Part shown: positions 43,737 to 52,861 of the stretch, one piece after another
How positions within the stretch are numbered: the stretch's first letter is position 1
How the letters are laid out: the number at the start of each line of letters is the position of its first letter
Assembly: GCF_045617425.1 (NCBI RefSeq)
Contig: NZ_JAZLIO010000013.1
Span: forward strand, 25,722-89,721
DNA length: 64,000 nucleotides
Origin: Carnobacterium_B sp045617425
Lineage (GTDB): Bacteria; Bacillota; Bacilli; Lactobacillales; Carnobacteriaceae
Reading direction: 5' to 3'
Notes under the pieces: model-generated
What the model saw: the letters and a program-made list of their open reading frames with translations, nothing else
Told to the model about the DNA's origin: nothing
Database searches by the model: none
Made by a program: the position numbers and the translations under genes

Positions 43737-44478
43737 ACAGATAAAAATGACTTTAGATACTCTGATTGGCTTGATAGGATTATTTTTGGTTTGGGAGTGT
43801 CTCTATTATGTCATTGCACATCCAGTTATTCCAAACCCAATCAAAACCCTTCATTTATTTATCCAGTTATTCCCAGTACTCCTTCCTCATATCTTCAGCA
43901 GCTTATCTCGAATTTTATCAGCTATTCTTATTTCTGTTTTGATTGGTGTGCCTCTAGGAATTTGGATTGGAGCCAGTAAATGGGCTAATCAATTATTATC
44001 TCCCTTACTGTATCTCATTTATCCAATACCAAAAGTCGCATTTTTACCAGTCTTTATGTTGCTGTTTGGTTTAGGTGATGCTTCAAAAATTAGTCTAGTT
44101 GTCTGGATTATTGTTTTTCAATTAATTCTATCCGTACGTGATGGCATCAACCAAATTAATCCATCTTACTATAAAGTCATGCGTATGATTCATGCGAGTC
44201 ACTGGCAAACCTTTATCTATCTTCTATATCCAGCTATTCTTCCTCAAATTATCAGTGGGCTACGTGTCTGTATTGGAATTGCGGTAGCCTCCCTATTTTT
44301 TGCAGAAAATTATGCTACCCAATATGGCCTTGGTTATTACATCATGAATGCTTGGTCTGTCATTGATTATCCGCAAATGTTCTGCGGTATATTGGCACTT
44401 TGTGTCCTTGGATTTTTATTATTCAAACTGATTGATCTTCTAGAACGCTTGTTAACCCCTTGGAGTAAATCAGCTTGA
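43729..44478 (+). CDS. ABC transporter permease, SsuC/ThiX type
   Basis: A 249-residue membrane subunit with six helices. The coupling loop reads NPSYYKVMRMIHASHWQTFI followed by LYPAILPQIISGLRVCIG. It overlaps the ATPase gene by eight bases (translational coupling). A strong terminator separates it from the binding-protein gene, which is on the opposite strand. Together these encode one importer assembled from two converging transcripts. Confidence 0.9.
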   Translation: MNKQIKMTLDTLIGLIGLFLVWECLYYVIAHPVIPNPIKTLHLFIQLFPVLLPHIFSSLSRILSAILISVLIGVPLGIWIGASKWANQLLSPLLYLIYPIPKVAFLPVFMLLFGLGDASKISLVVWIIVFQLILSVRDGINQINPSYYKVMRMIHASHWQTFIYLLYPAILPQIISGLRVCIGIAVASLFFAENYATQYGLGYYIMNAWSVIDYPQMFCGILALCVLGFLLFKLIDLLERLLTPWSKSA

Positions 44479-44491
44479 TTGGATATTGACT

Positions 44492-44553
44492 AAAAAAAAC
44501 AACTCAATTTGAATGATTCTCTTTAGAAGAGCCATTCAAATTGAGTTGTTTTT
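44492..44553. terminator. Bidirectional terminator between permease and binding-protein genes
   Basis: AAAACAACTCAATTTGAATG and its complement form a 20-base stem, T-runs in both directions. Confidence 0.92.
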
Positions 44554-44554
44554 G

Positions 44555-45529
44555 CTACTTATTCAGCATCGAGAAATCAGTCAATTCTTCGTACGTATAA
44601 TCTTTGCTGATCATGTCTTTTTCTTTTGTCCACTCTTCAATACTAGTATATTGTTCTTCAGTGACCGTTGTTGCTTTAGTGTAGTCTTCTTCTTTATTAG
44701 ATAAATACTCTCCCATTTCTTTAGGGAAATTATACTCATTTAAAACGGTACTGTATTCAGATGGATCAGTGGAGTTTATATACTCGACTGCTTTATCATA
44801 GGCGCGATAAAAAGCAGCGATATCATCAGTTTTTTCTGCTACATTCTCCGCACTAAACAAAATCGTTCCACCTTTTATTCCGTACTCTGATGAACTTGCC
44901 AACACATGCGCCCCATTTACTTTAAGTGCTGTAGCTTGAGGTTCAGTGAAGATAACCGAATCAATTTGATTTTCAAGTAATGCTTCGTATCTTGCAGGGA
45001 TAGACGGGATAGACACTACTTCATAACCAATTTTATTTTTAGCAGCTATTTCATCCATAATGTATTCCAATAGAAGTTTAGGAATTAATGAAACATTTTT
45101 ACCATCTAATTGTTTTATGTCTGTAATTCCTGAATCAGGTGAAGACAACAATTTAAATTCCTCATTTATATCTGATGTGATTGTTAAATCGATTCCGCCT
45201 TCCCGAAATGAAAGAGCCGTCATCACATCTGCAATCATCCCATCCAGTTCACCAGACTGAGCAGCTGCATTACGATCATTTGGCGAATTAAACGCTGTAA
45301 TATCTACAGCTACTTCTTCATCTTCAAAATACCCATTTTCTTCTGCTAATATAATTGGAATAGCCGATTCTGCTGGCAAGGTACCAAATCTAAGTGGTTC
45401 GTTTGAACTTCCTGAAGAACTTGTTTCACCATTTTGAACAGCTTCATTAGCATTTGAACAAGCCGCAAGTGTGAATGCGCCTACCAATAATAGTATCACT
45501 ACTATGAGCAGTCTAACCACTTTTTTCAT
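44555..45529 (-). CDS. ABC transporter substrate-binding lipoprotein (NMT1/SsuA-like)
   Basis: A 324-residue protein. The signal ends in a LAAC lipobox, then a Ser/Gly/Asn linker. The mature domain starts LRFGTLPAESAIPIILAEENG, typical of SsuA/NMT1 proteins, and contains DLTITSDINEEFKLLSSP and SVIFTEPQATALK. It converges on the matching ATPase/permease genes. Its ATG overlaps the stop codon of the polysaccharide deacetylase gene, so both are made from one mRNA. Ligand is not predictable from sequence. Confidence 0.88.
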   Translation of the reverse strand: MKKVVRLLIVVILLLVGAFTLAACSNANEAVQNGETSSSGSSNEPLRFGTLPAESAIPIILAEENGYFEDEEVAVDITAFNSPNDRNAAAQSGELDGMIADVMTALSFREGGIDLTITSDINEEFKLLSSPDSGITDIKQLDGKNVSLIPKLLLEYIMDEIAAKNKIGYEVVSIPSIPARYEALLENQIDSVIFTEPQATALKVNGAHVLASSSEYGIKGGTILFSAENVAEKTDDIAAFYRAYDKAVEYINSTDPSEYSTVLNEYNFPKEMGEYLSNKEEDYTKATTVTEEQYTSIEEWTKEKDMISKDYTYEELTDFSMLNK

Positions 45530-46284
45530 TTACTCGCTCCTTTTTCTACAATTGTTTTAAAATTTTCTAGTGTGCAACCAAGAGTAACAGTATCTCGGTG
45601 TAGTTCTAGCACTGATGTACTTGCTGTGTTCACACCCGGAACAGTGGTAAACGCATACTTTATACCTGTTTCAGCCAATCGCTCTATATCCTTAGGTGCA
45701 TAAATGCCAAATGGATACGCAAATACATCTGGGTAAGTCACATACTCTCCACATTCCGCCAAATCTTTTTTCAACTCTTGTAGAGAGGTCGCCTGCATTT
45801 CGCTCGTCCCATCTGGATATCGCTTATGAAGATGAGTTGTGTGATTGCCTAATTCGACTACATCAAGCATCTCTTCCAGTTCTTGCTTACTCATAACCTT
45901 AGATATTGACGGATCAAAATATTCTCTTTCATTGGATAACCAGCCTAATACGACAAAACTAACGGCATGGAATTGTAGTTCTTTTAAAATTGGGTATGCA
46001 TACTGATACACTGACTGAAAAGCATCATCGATTGTTAATAAAACCGATTTTTCTGGAAATTGAGTGCCTTTTTCATAAAAGTCTTTTATTTCTTGAAGTG
46101 TTAAGGTATGGTAACCTTCAGTTTTTAAATACATCATTTGTTCTTTAAAATCATCTATGTAACTGAAAAGTACTTTTGGTAAGGCATCTTGATACTGTTG
46201 TTCTACGGAAATAGTTGAGGGACTTGTAGCATCAATATCACCTCGCTTTCTAAATTCATGATACATTAAAACAGTAAAACTCAT
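45526..46284 (-). CDS. Polysaccharide deacetylase family protein (NodB domain)
   Basis: A 252-residue carbohydrate esterase 4-like protein. The ATG at 46284 follows AAAGGAGAG; the frame reaches 46356 but without a ribosome site. Motifs: catalytic/metal aspartates in LLTIDDAFQSVYQYAYP, the metal histidines in LGNHTTHLHKRYP, and YPFGIYAPKDIE. No signal peptide is present, so it acts inside the cell or is not a cell-wall enzyme. Stop and next start overlap (ATGA), coupling it to the importer binding protein. Confidence 0.85.
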   Translation of the reverse strand: MSFTVLMYHEFRKRGDIDATSPSTISVEQQYQDALPKVLFSYIDDFKEQMMYLKTEGYHTLTLQEIKDFYEKGTQFPEKSVLLTIDDAFQSVYQYAYPILKELQFHAVSFVVLGWLSNEREYFDPSISKVMSKQELEEMLDVVELGNHTTHLHKRYPDGTSEMQATSLQELKKDLAECGEYVTYPDVFAYPFGIYAPKDIERLAETGIKYAFTTVPGVNTASTSVLELHRDTVTLGCTLENFKTIVEKGASK

Positions 46285-46404
46285 GGTAGACTCTCCTTTT
46301 TTGTGAATAAATTCACTTAAATTAATAAAATAATAAACTTTTCCTGAATGAATCATACCACGTATTTAGAACTAAATTCACTAACTTTTTCAAACAATTT
46401 GAAC

Positions 46405-46457
46405 AAAAGACAGAACCGAGCTCTATTCAACTAACAGAGCTCGGTTCTGTCTTTTAT
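46405..46457 (-). terminator. Strong terminator after the 62-residue gene
   Basis: AAAAGACAGAACCGAGCTCT and complement form a 20-base perfect stem with an 11-base loop. T-runs on both sides; it also insulates the deacetylase operon. Confidence 0.9.
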
Positions 46458-46523
46458 TATTTTACTCTTTTTCATCCTCTATGTATTCTTCTTTTCTTTT
46501 TGAACTTTTAAAATTACTTTAAT

Positions 46524-46712
46524 CTATAAGTATAATGTAATCGCATCATAATTATCTGTATTGTATTTTTCTATTTCACCTGTCCGGATTTCAAAAATTT
46601 GATCCATCTGGCTCAAAATGGTTGCTAATAATTCAATTTTTTTACTTTGAACTAGTTTCGTTGATTTAAGAATAGCTAAATAATTTTCCCGAAAATCTTG
46701 AATATTCCCCAT
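46524..46712 (-). CDS. Small hypothetical protein (62 residues)
   Basis: MGNIQDFRENYLAILKSTK is followed by a helical region (IELLATILSQMDQIFEIR) and an acidic tail ending ITLYL. There is a ribosome site GGGTGA five bases before the ATG and a strong terminator after the stop, which supports a real gene. No family recognised; all-helical and soluble. Codon use looks like its neighbours. Confidence 0.6.
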   Translation of the reverse strand: MGNIQDFRENYLAILKSTKLVQSKKIELLATILSQMDQIFEIRTGEIEKYNTDNYDAITLYL

Positions 46713-46940
46713 TCATGATTCACCCTATCTCTAAACAATCATAATAAAACGTCTTTATCTATTCTAAAATAACAGCCTTTACTTTATCCAACCTAGATTG
46801 TACATCTTTCTCTCTAGTTTATCCTGTATTTTGCTTCCATTTTTTATTGTACCATCGTAAATTTAATTTAAGGTACATTAATCTGATGTTAAGTGGTATT
46901 ATTATAAAAAATGTACTAGATACTTTTAGGAAGTGAACTA

Positions 46941-48113
46941 ATGAAAATAGGAAGTTCTAGAGAGACTTGGGTCGAGATATCTCTTGATAATGTAGAAAAC
47001 AATATAAAAAAATTCAAAAAAATCCTTTCATCAGATACAGCTTTGATGGCAGTTGTAAAGGCTGATGGATATGGTCATGGAGCAAAAGAGATCGCTGAAA
47101 CGGCTATTGAAGCAGGGGCAACTTATTTGGCCGTAGCTTTTCTAGATGAAGCAGTAGCTTTACGAAAAGCCGGATTCTCCATTCCAATTCTAATTCTTGG
47201 TTATACGAGTTTAGATACTGAAACCATTGAAAAAGCAATCGACTATGGTCTTACATTAACAGTGTACTCTAAAGAAGCTGTTGATAGAATTCAACAGTTA
47301 GCTGATCAAAAGAAAAAAGTTTGTCACATTCATTTGAAAATTGATAGTGGAATGAATCGAATTGGCGTACGCACTGCAGAAGAAGCCTTACAAATTGTAG
47401 CATCCATTACTTCAGATTATTTACTCTTGGAAGGTATTTTCACCCATTTTGCGGATGCTGACGCTATTGAATCTACCTTTGTTCATGAACAATTTAACCA
47501 TTTCATGCACATTGTTTCCGAAATTAAACAAGCAGGGTACACCATTCCAATAAAACATTGCTGCAATACTGCAGCAACTATCGCTTTTCCTGGAATGCAT
47601 CTGGATATGGTTCGAATCGGTATTGGGCTTTATGGTTTATATCCAGAGCAACACCTACAAGATCACATTGAGTTAAAACCCGCGATGACTTTTAAAACGA
47701 AGCCGATTTTAATTAAAAAAGTTCCAGCCGGACAAAGTGTTAGCTACGGACGCACCTACACAACAACAAAGGATTCCATTATTGCAACTATTCCTGTAGG
47801 CTATGCAGATGGTTTTTCAAGGGCTTTATCCAACAATGGGAATGTAATGCTAGATGGGCATAAAGCGCCTATTGTCGGACGAGTATGTATGGATCAAACA
47901 ATGGTAGACCTTACTGACATTGATCCAGTTCATTTTGATAAAGAAATCATTCTTTTTGGAGATCCTAAGGATAACTGTATTTCCATTAGCGAAGTCGCTG
48001 CACAAATGAATACGATCCATTACGAAGTGGCTTGTTTGGTAGGAAAAAGAGTACCTAGAGTTTACCTCAGTCACAATAAGATAATAGTTGCTACTGGATT
48101 AGTAAAACCTTAA
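46941..48113 (+). CDS. alr: Alanine racemase
   Basis: PLP enzyme making D-alanine for peptidoglycan, 390 residues. The PLP lysine is in LMAVVKADGYGHGA; the second catalytic tyrosine in the C-terminal barrel is in SVSYGRTYTTT; RVCMDQTMVDLT is a further signature. AGGAAGTG precedes the ATG. It is not beside acpS here, unlike in many Bacilli, and is transcribed alone. Confidence 0.95.
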   Translation: MKIGSSRETWVEISLDNVENNIKKFKKILSSDTALMAVVKADGYGHGAKEIAETAIEAGATYLAVAFLDEAVALRKAGFSIPILILGYTSLDTETIEKAIDYGLTLTVYSKEAVDRIQQLADQKKKVCHIHLKIDSGMNRIGVRTAEEALQIVASITSDYLLLEGIFTHFADADAIESTFVHEQFNHFMHIVSEIKQAGYTIPIKHCCNTAATIAFPGMHLDMVRIGIGLYGLYPEQHLQDHIELKPAMTFKTKPILIKKVPAGQSVSYGRTYTTTKDSIIATIPVGYADGFSRALSNNGNVMLDGHKAPIVGRVCMDQTMVDLTDIDPVHFDKEIILFGDPKDNCISISEVAAQMNTIHYEVACLVGKRVPRVYLSHNKIIVATGLVKP

Positions 48114-48131
48114 CTAGATATAACTATAAAA

Positions 48132-48180
48132 ATAAAACCTAGTGCATACTGTAAATTAACAGTATGCACTAGGTTTTATT
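48132..48180. terminator. Bidirectional terminator between alr and the GrpB-like gene
   Basis: AAAACCTAGTGCATACTGT and complement, 19-base perfect stem, six-base loop. The stop of the minus-strand gene lies at its edge. Confidence 0.93.
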
Positions 48181-48694
48181 TGGTGGTTTTATACCAGTGT
48201 AGGGCTAATTGTTCTATTTCTTTTAACACTGTCCTCTTAGCCTCTATATAAGCAGTAATATCATTTGGATACTGTAACGCACTTTCTTTTTTTAACTGTC
48301 CATACCTTTGAGCTTCTTTAGGGTGCGCTCTTAAATAATCACGAAAAGCTAAGTGACGTGTAATTTCTTGATTGTCTATTTGAAAAAGATGCACATGATG
48401 GGTGCGATGGTCTCCGCCTTTTTCAAAATAACGTCTACCCGTCAAACCATTCTCACCCTTTACCACATATCCCAACTGTTCCATTTCTTCATTCAATGTA
48501 TCTACTTGATGCAAGTTATAAACTACAGGCATTAAATCAATAATCGGCTTTGCCGCTAATCCTGGAACAGCTGTACTGCCAATATGAAAAACCGTATGAC
48601 TATTTTTTTGGAATAGTTGATGAAGAATTTTTTTCTCTTTTTCAAACAACAGTAGCCATTCTGTTTGATAATCCAATACTTCTACTTTTCTCAT
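48176..48694 (-). CDS. GrpB/UPF0157 family protein
   Basis: A 172-residue member of the nucleotidyltransferase superfamily. HIGSTAVPGLAAKPIIDLMP is the diagnostic block, followed by GRRYFEKGGDHRTHHVHLFQ and HLAFRDYLRAHP. GGTGAGCG precedes the ATG. Function in vivo is unknown; some members are fused to dephospho-CoA kinase. It is separated by 41 bases from the upstream ABC gene and may be co-transcribed with it. Confidence 0.88.
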   Translation of the reverse strand: MRKVEVLDYQTEWLLLFEKEKKILHQLFQKNSHTVFHIGSTAVPGLAAKPIIDLMPVVYNLHQVDTLNEEMEQLGYVVKGENGLTGRRYFEKGGDHRTHHVHLFQIDNQEITRHLAFRDYLRAHPKEAQRYGQLKKESALQYPNDITAYIEAKRTVLKEIEQLALHWYKTTK

Positions 48695-48735
48695 CTTCGC
48701 TCACCAGCCTGTACTTTAGTTCTCGAACATGTAGC

Positions 48736-50694
48736 TTAGTCTCTTCTTAGTGACTCTACTGGATCTAATTTGGCCGCTTTTGCTGCAGGCATTAACCCGG
48801 CTACCATACTGATGAAAATACTTAGCACAATACCAGACACAGCATACATTGGTGTTAAATTAACAATAGTAACATCGAAATAGTTTGTACTTACAGCATT
48901 AGCAGCTAGTGACAATCCCCAAGCAATACCAACTCCAAACAGTCCGCTAAATAAACCAATTAAGAAAGATTCAGATACAAAAATACGACGAATGTCTTTT
49001 TTACGCCCTCCAATTGCTTTGATGACCCCAATTTCTTTTGTACGTTCAACTACACTGATGTAGAGAACGGTTAAGATCATAATAGCTGATACAATTAACG
49101 AAATCCCTGCAACTCCTGCTAATACATACGTAAAAATATCTAGCATCTGACTAAACGTATCAGCTAAGGCTTCAGTTGTAGAGCCTTTGTAGTTTAAATC
49201 CTCAACTTCAGCTTTGATAGACTCTGTATTATCCGCATTATCTGAAACAAGGTAAACAATATTAGGATTTAGTTCGCCGCTAGCTTCTTCTACAAACGAT
49301 TTTAAATCATCATAGGTCAAATATACCGTGTCCAATCCTCCTTCAGAACCATAAATACCGCTGACCGTCATTTTTAGATCCAGTGGCTCTTCATTAACAA
49401 TTGTTTCAATCTGAATATCCTGTCCGACAAGATCTTCACCTAAAGTATCAGCCATATTTTGAGTGATCACAACTTCACCCTCTTTAGGCAATGATCCTTC
49501 TATAATGTCTGCACTAGTAATCATGGAAGAAACAGTTGTTACACTCATAAACTGAGCAACATTTCCATCAAAGGTTGCTTTGTTTGTTCCAATAGAAAAA
49601 TTAGTAAAGCCTTCTTCGACAGCCTCTACATGATCAATTCCAGATAGTTCTTCAATATTTTCTGCTTCAAATGATACTGCGCTGGATAACCCTAACATAG
49701 GATTTTGATCTTGCATTTCATTTACATCTGTCTGATTTCCTGTTTCTTCATCTGGCATATGAACTTCACTAACCAACGGATTCACTTGACTATTCATAGT
49801 ATCCGTTAAATAGGCGTTTACTCCGTTACCTAGAGAAAGCATCAAAATAACACTCATGATTCCGATGCTTCCACCTAGTGCTATCAAAATATTACGAGAT
49901 AACTTTTCTTTCATGTTTAGCAATGCTAATTTCATTGCTCCAAACAAACTCAAATTTTTATTTCGGTTTGGTTTGCTTGTTTTGTATTTATTATCTGTAA
50001 CCGTTAAGGTATCTTTTACTTGATCATTGATTACTCGTCCATCATCAATCGTCACAACTCGACTAGAATAAGCTGCTACTCTTTCAGAATGAGTTACCAT
50101 AATGACAAGTTTCCCATTTTCGGCAATCTCTTTGATCATTTCTAAGACTTGCTCCGTTGTTTCTGAATCCAACGCTCCAGTTGGCTCATCTGCAATAATA
50201 ATATCAGGATCATTCACTAACGCACGAGCAATGGCTACACGTTGTTTCTGTCCTCCAGATATTGCATCAGGCTTTTTGTGTAATTGATCTTGCAGACCTA
50301 CCGCAGCTAATATTTCTTTAGCTCTTTTCTCACGTTCCGCCTTCGATACATTCGACAACGTCATAGCCAAGGTTACATTATCTAAAACGGATAAGTGCGA
50401 AATCAGATTGAAACTCTGAAATACAAACCCGACTTTTTCTTTATGGTACTGTACTAAATCTTTTTCAGAATAGTCGCGAATATTATCACCATCAACAACG
50501 ATTTCACCTTGAAAATCAGAATCTAATCCACCAATTAAATTCATCAGTGTAGATTTCCCACTACCTGATTCTCCAATGATGGAAACCAATTCTCCTTTTT
50601 CAAAAGACAAATTAACATCTTTCAATGCTTGAAATGTTTCTCCACCACTAATTTTATATGACTTATACACGTGTTTTAATTCCATTACAGGCAT
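48736..50694 (-). CDS. MacB-type ABC transporter (fused ATPase and permease)
   Basis: A 652-residue single-chain half transporter. Residues 1-225 are the ATPase (GESGSGKSTLMNLIGG, ISGGQKQRVAIARAL, IIADEPTGALDSET). One helix near 270-292 leads to an extracellular MacB-like domain, then three helices at the C-terminus with the FtsX motif VVERTKEIGVIKAIGGRKKD. Such mechanotransmission pumps export peptides or lipids or resist antibiotics. No HlyD-type partner or two-component system is next to it. AAAGGAG precedes the ATG. Confidence 0.88.
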   Translation of the reverse strand: MPVMELKHVYKSYKISGGETFQALKDVNLSFEKGELVSIIGESGSGKSTLMNLIGGLDSDFQGEIVVDGDNIRDYSEKDLVQYHKEKVGFVFQSFNLISHLSVLDNVTLAMTLSNVSKAEREKRAKEILAAVGLQDQLHKKPDAISGGQKQRVAIARALVNDPDIIIADEPTGALDSETTEQVLEMIKEIAENGKLVIMVTHSERVAAYSSRVVTIDDGRVINDQVKDTLTVTDNKYKTSKPNRNKNLSLFGAMKLALLNMKEKLSRNILIALGGSIGIMSVILMLSLGNGVNAYLTDTMNSQVNPLVSEVHMPDEETGNQTDVNEMQDQNPMLGLSSAVSFEAENIEELSGIDHVEAVEEGFTNFSIGTNKATFDGNVAQFMSVTTVSSMITSADIIEGSLPKEGEVVITQNMADTLGEDLVGQDIQIETIVNEEPLDLKMTVSGIYGSEGGLDTVYLTYDDLKSFVEEASGELNPNIVYLVSDNADNTESIKAEVEDLNYKGSTTEALADTFSQMLDIFTYVLAGVAGISLIVSAIMILTVLYISVVERTKEIGVIKAIGGRKKDIRRIFVSESFLIGLFSGLFGVGIAWGLSLAANAVSTNYFDVTIVNLTPMYAVSGIVLSIFISMVAGLMPAAKAAKLDPVESLRRD

Positions 50695-50832
50695 CTTTAT
50701 TCTCCTTTAATTCTTGTATGTCTTATTTTTTGTAGAATGTTCTAATATTACTACTTTTGTAACGATTAAACAAGCGTTATCTCTGTTCTTTACATCCTAA
50801 ACGAAATGGATATTATGTACTACTCCAATAAT

Positions 50833-50863
50833 CGTTACCTTTTATCTTTATTTTGGTTGACAA
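50833..50863. promoter_or_regulatory. BirA-like operator overlapping the birA-bioY promoter
   Basis: CGTTACC (50833-50839), 15-base spacer, GGTTGACAA (50855-50863). The right half matches the Firmicutes BirA half-site GGTTAACAA at 8 of 9 positions; the left half is weaker. The right half contains the -35 hexamer. Confidence 0.55.
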
Positions 50864-50885
50864 TAGATTTTTGACCTCTTATACT
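50857..50885 (+). promoter_or_regulatory. Promoter of birA-bioY
   Basis: TTGACA (50857-50862), 17-base spacer, TATACT (50880-50885). Confidence 0.8.
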
Positions 50886-50903
50886 AAAAATAGAGGTGAA
50901 CTT

Positions 50904-51890
50904 ATGTCTACAAAATTACGCATTCTTTCTTTATTAGAACAACAAAAAGGAAACAGCATTTCTGGACAATCCTTAGCAGATAGCTTGGGGCTTTCAAGAA
51001 CATCTATTTGGAAAGCCATCAAATCTTTGCAAGAAGAAGGATACATCATTGAAGCAGTTACAAATAAAGGTTACCGACTTTCTTTAAGTTCAGATATTCT
51101 TTCTACTGATGGGATTAGATCCTATTTAAAACCTAAATTACAGAGTTTTCCTATTTATCCATTTAAAACAATTGATTCTACAAATAGTGAAGCTCGAAAA
51201 CTTGCCATGCTAGATTCAACACACCAAGGACTTGTTGTATCTGAAGAACAAACTAATGGACGAGGAAGATTAGGCAAATCGTTTTATTCACCTAATCAAA
51301 CTGGGGTGTACTTAAGTTTTTTTCTAAAACCTAATTTAAATATGGCGGATGCTGCTCTAGTTACTACGGCTGCGGCTGTAGCTGTTTGCTTAGCTATTGA
51401 AAAAATAACCACTAAACAACCCCAAATTAAATGGGTAAACGATATTTATCTTAACGAGACAAAAATATGTGGGATTTTAACAGAAGCTGTCTCCGATTTT
51501 GAAAGTGGAAAAGTAGAAACATTGATTGTTGGTATAGGGGTAAATGTTAAAGAACCTTCCACTGGTTTTCCAGATGAGTTGACTACTATTGCAGGATCCC
51601 TTCTTTCTTCTAAAGAAACAGAACATTTTGACCGCAATCTTTTAGTGGCCGAAATTACGAATCATTTCTATGACATCTACCAAACCATTGAAGATCGTTC
51701 TTTTCTGGATGAATATAAAAAACGTTGTTTTGTCATTGGTAAAAAGATTACCTTTAAAGAACGCAAGCAAGAATTTGAAGCTATTCCAATTGATATTGAT
51801 TCTCAAGGAGGGCTAGTAATCCAAATGGCTGATGGTCATCAACGGACATTGTCTTACGGAGAGATTGTTATGAAAAAACTGTTCCAGTAA
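50904..51890 (+). CDS. birA: Biotin-protein ligase and biotin operon repressor BirA
   Basis: A 328-residue bifunctional protein. The N-terminal winged helix (residues 1-60, LADSLGLSRTSIWKAIKSLQ) makes it a DNA-binding group II BirA. The ligase core shows FKTIDSTNSEARKLA, SEEQTNGRGRLGKSF (biotinyl-AMP loop) and KWVNDIYLNETKICGILTE. The ATG at 50904 follows AGAGGTGA; the frame back to 50853 lacks a site and runs through the promoter. It is followed by bioY. Confidence 0.94.
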   Translation: MSTKLRILSLLEQQKGNSISGQSLADSLGLSRTSIWKAIKSLQEEGYIIEAVTNKGYRLSLSSDILSTDGIRSYLKPKLQSFPIYPFKTIDSTNSEARKLAMLDSTHQGLVVSEEQTNGRGRLGKSFYSPNQTGVYLSFFLKPNLNMADAALVTTAAAVAVCLAIEKITTKQPQIKWVNDIYLNETKICGILTEAVSDFESGKVETLIVGIGVNVKEPSTGFPDELTTIAGSLLSSKETEHFDRNLLVAEITNHFYDIYQTIEDRSFLDEYKKRCFVIGKKITFKERKQEFEAIPIDIDSQGGLVIQMADGHQRTLSYGEIVMKKLFQ

Positions 51891-51920
51891 TTTATTGGTG
51901 CATTTAAAAGGGAGACACTT

Positions 51921-52451
51921 ATGTCAAAATTAACTATACGAGAAGTAACTTTTTGCAGTCTTATGGCGGCATTAACTTATATTAGCAGTTTTATCAGCTT
52001 ACCTTTAGGGCCAGTCCCGTTTACATTGCAAACATTATTTGTCTTGTTAACGGGTCTGATTTTACCTAAAAGAGCAGCTTTTATAGCACAAGTATTGCAT
52101 TTATTCTTAATCTTGCTCTTTAAAGGATTTCAATCCTTTTTTAGTCCTAGTTTTGGATTTGTATTTGGTTTTATTATTGGAGCTTACGTGATGGCTTGGT
52201 TTTTAGAAAGCAGAGGATTTACAACAAAGTCTGCCATATGGGCTCTCTTAATTGGTTCAAGTATTTTTTATTTGTTTGGCTTACCTTATATGACTATTAT
52301 TGTAAGAGGCTATCTTCATTTGACAATGAGCACTAGCCTTATCTTAAAAACCGGATTTTTATTGTTTATTCCAGGCGATATCCTTAAAGCTATTTTTGCT
52401 TTTCTTATTGGTTCACGTTTGCAACCTTTAGTGCGTCGACTGCCCAACTAA
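51921..52451 (+). CDS. bioY: Biotin ECF transporter S component BioY
   Basis: Membrane biotin-binding subunit, 176 residues, six helices. The family signature is SLPLGPVPFTLQTLFVLLTG, followed by LPKRAAFIAQVLHLFLI. It starts 30 bases after birA with AAAGGGAG. Biotin is imported by the shared ECF module encoded elsewhere. No biotin synthesis genes are in the window, so the cell may depend on uptake. Confidence 0.94.
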   Translation: MSKLTIREVTFCSLMAALTYISSFISLPLGPVPFTLQTLFVLLTGLILPKRAAFIAQVLHLFLILLFKGFQSFFSPSFGFVFGFIIGAYVMAWFLESRGFTTKSAIWALLIGSSIFYLFGLPYMTIIVRGYLHLTMSTSLILKTGFLLFIPGDILKAIFAFLIGSRLQPLVRRLPN

Positions 52452-52492
52452 TGATGAACAATAAAACAGTTTAATTCATTATTACACCAACT

Positions 52493-52540
52493 AAAAAGGG
52501 TACCAAGAATGTGTTCACATTATCTTGGTACCCTTTTTTC
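52493..52540. terminator. Terminator between bioY and ywbE
   Basis: AAAAAGGGTACCAAGA and complement, loop ATGTGTTCACATTA-like, T-run on the plus strand and A-run before it. Confidence 0.92.
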
Positions 52541-52559
52541 ATTCTCTTTAATTGCTTAA

Positions 52560-52769
52560 TTATTTAGTATCATCTGTTAAGATTTTTTGCACGCGACCAA
52601 CTTGGTCTCCTTCTTTTAACATTACTTTAATGCCATGTGGGTGCTGAGCACTATTTGTTAAAATGCGTTTCACATGGCCTCTAGTTAATTTATTCGTGCG
52701 TTGATCTTTTTTTAAAACAATATCGACTAATCCATCAATTTTAATATTCGCTCTTGATTTTCCATCCAT
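52560..52769 (-). CDS. ywbE: YwbE family protein (DUF2196)
   Basis: A 69-residue basic protein (GLVDIVLKKDQRTNKLTRG, VKRILTNSAQHPHGIKVML) matching the conserved YwbE family over its whole length. Function unknown; a small beta-barrel fold suggests nucleic acid or protein binding. AAAGGAGCG precedes the ATG. Downstream of nrdG but with a gap of about 90 bases. Confidence 0.88.
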   Translation of the reverse strand: MDGKSRANIKIDGLVDIVLKKDQRTNKLTRGHVKRILTNSAQHPHGIKVMLKEGDQVGRVQKILTDDTK

Positions 52770-52861
52770 TGCTATCCGCTCCTTTAACTAGTTGTAGTGT
52801 AGCACATTCTCTACATTTCATGCTACTTCTCCCCAAAATAAAGAATTGATTGTTTTTATAT

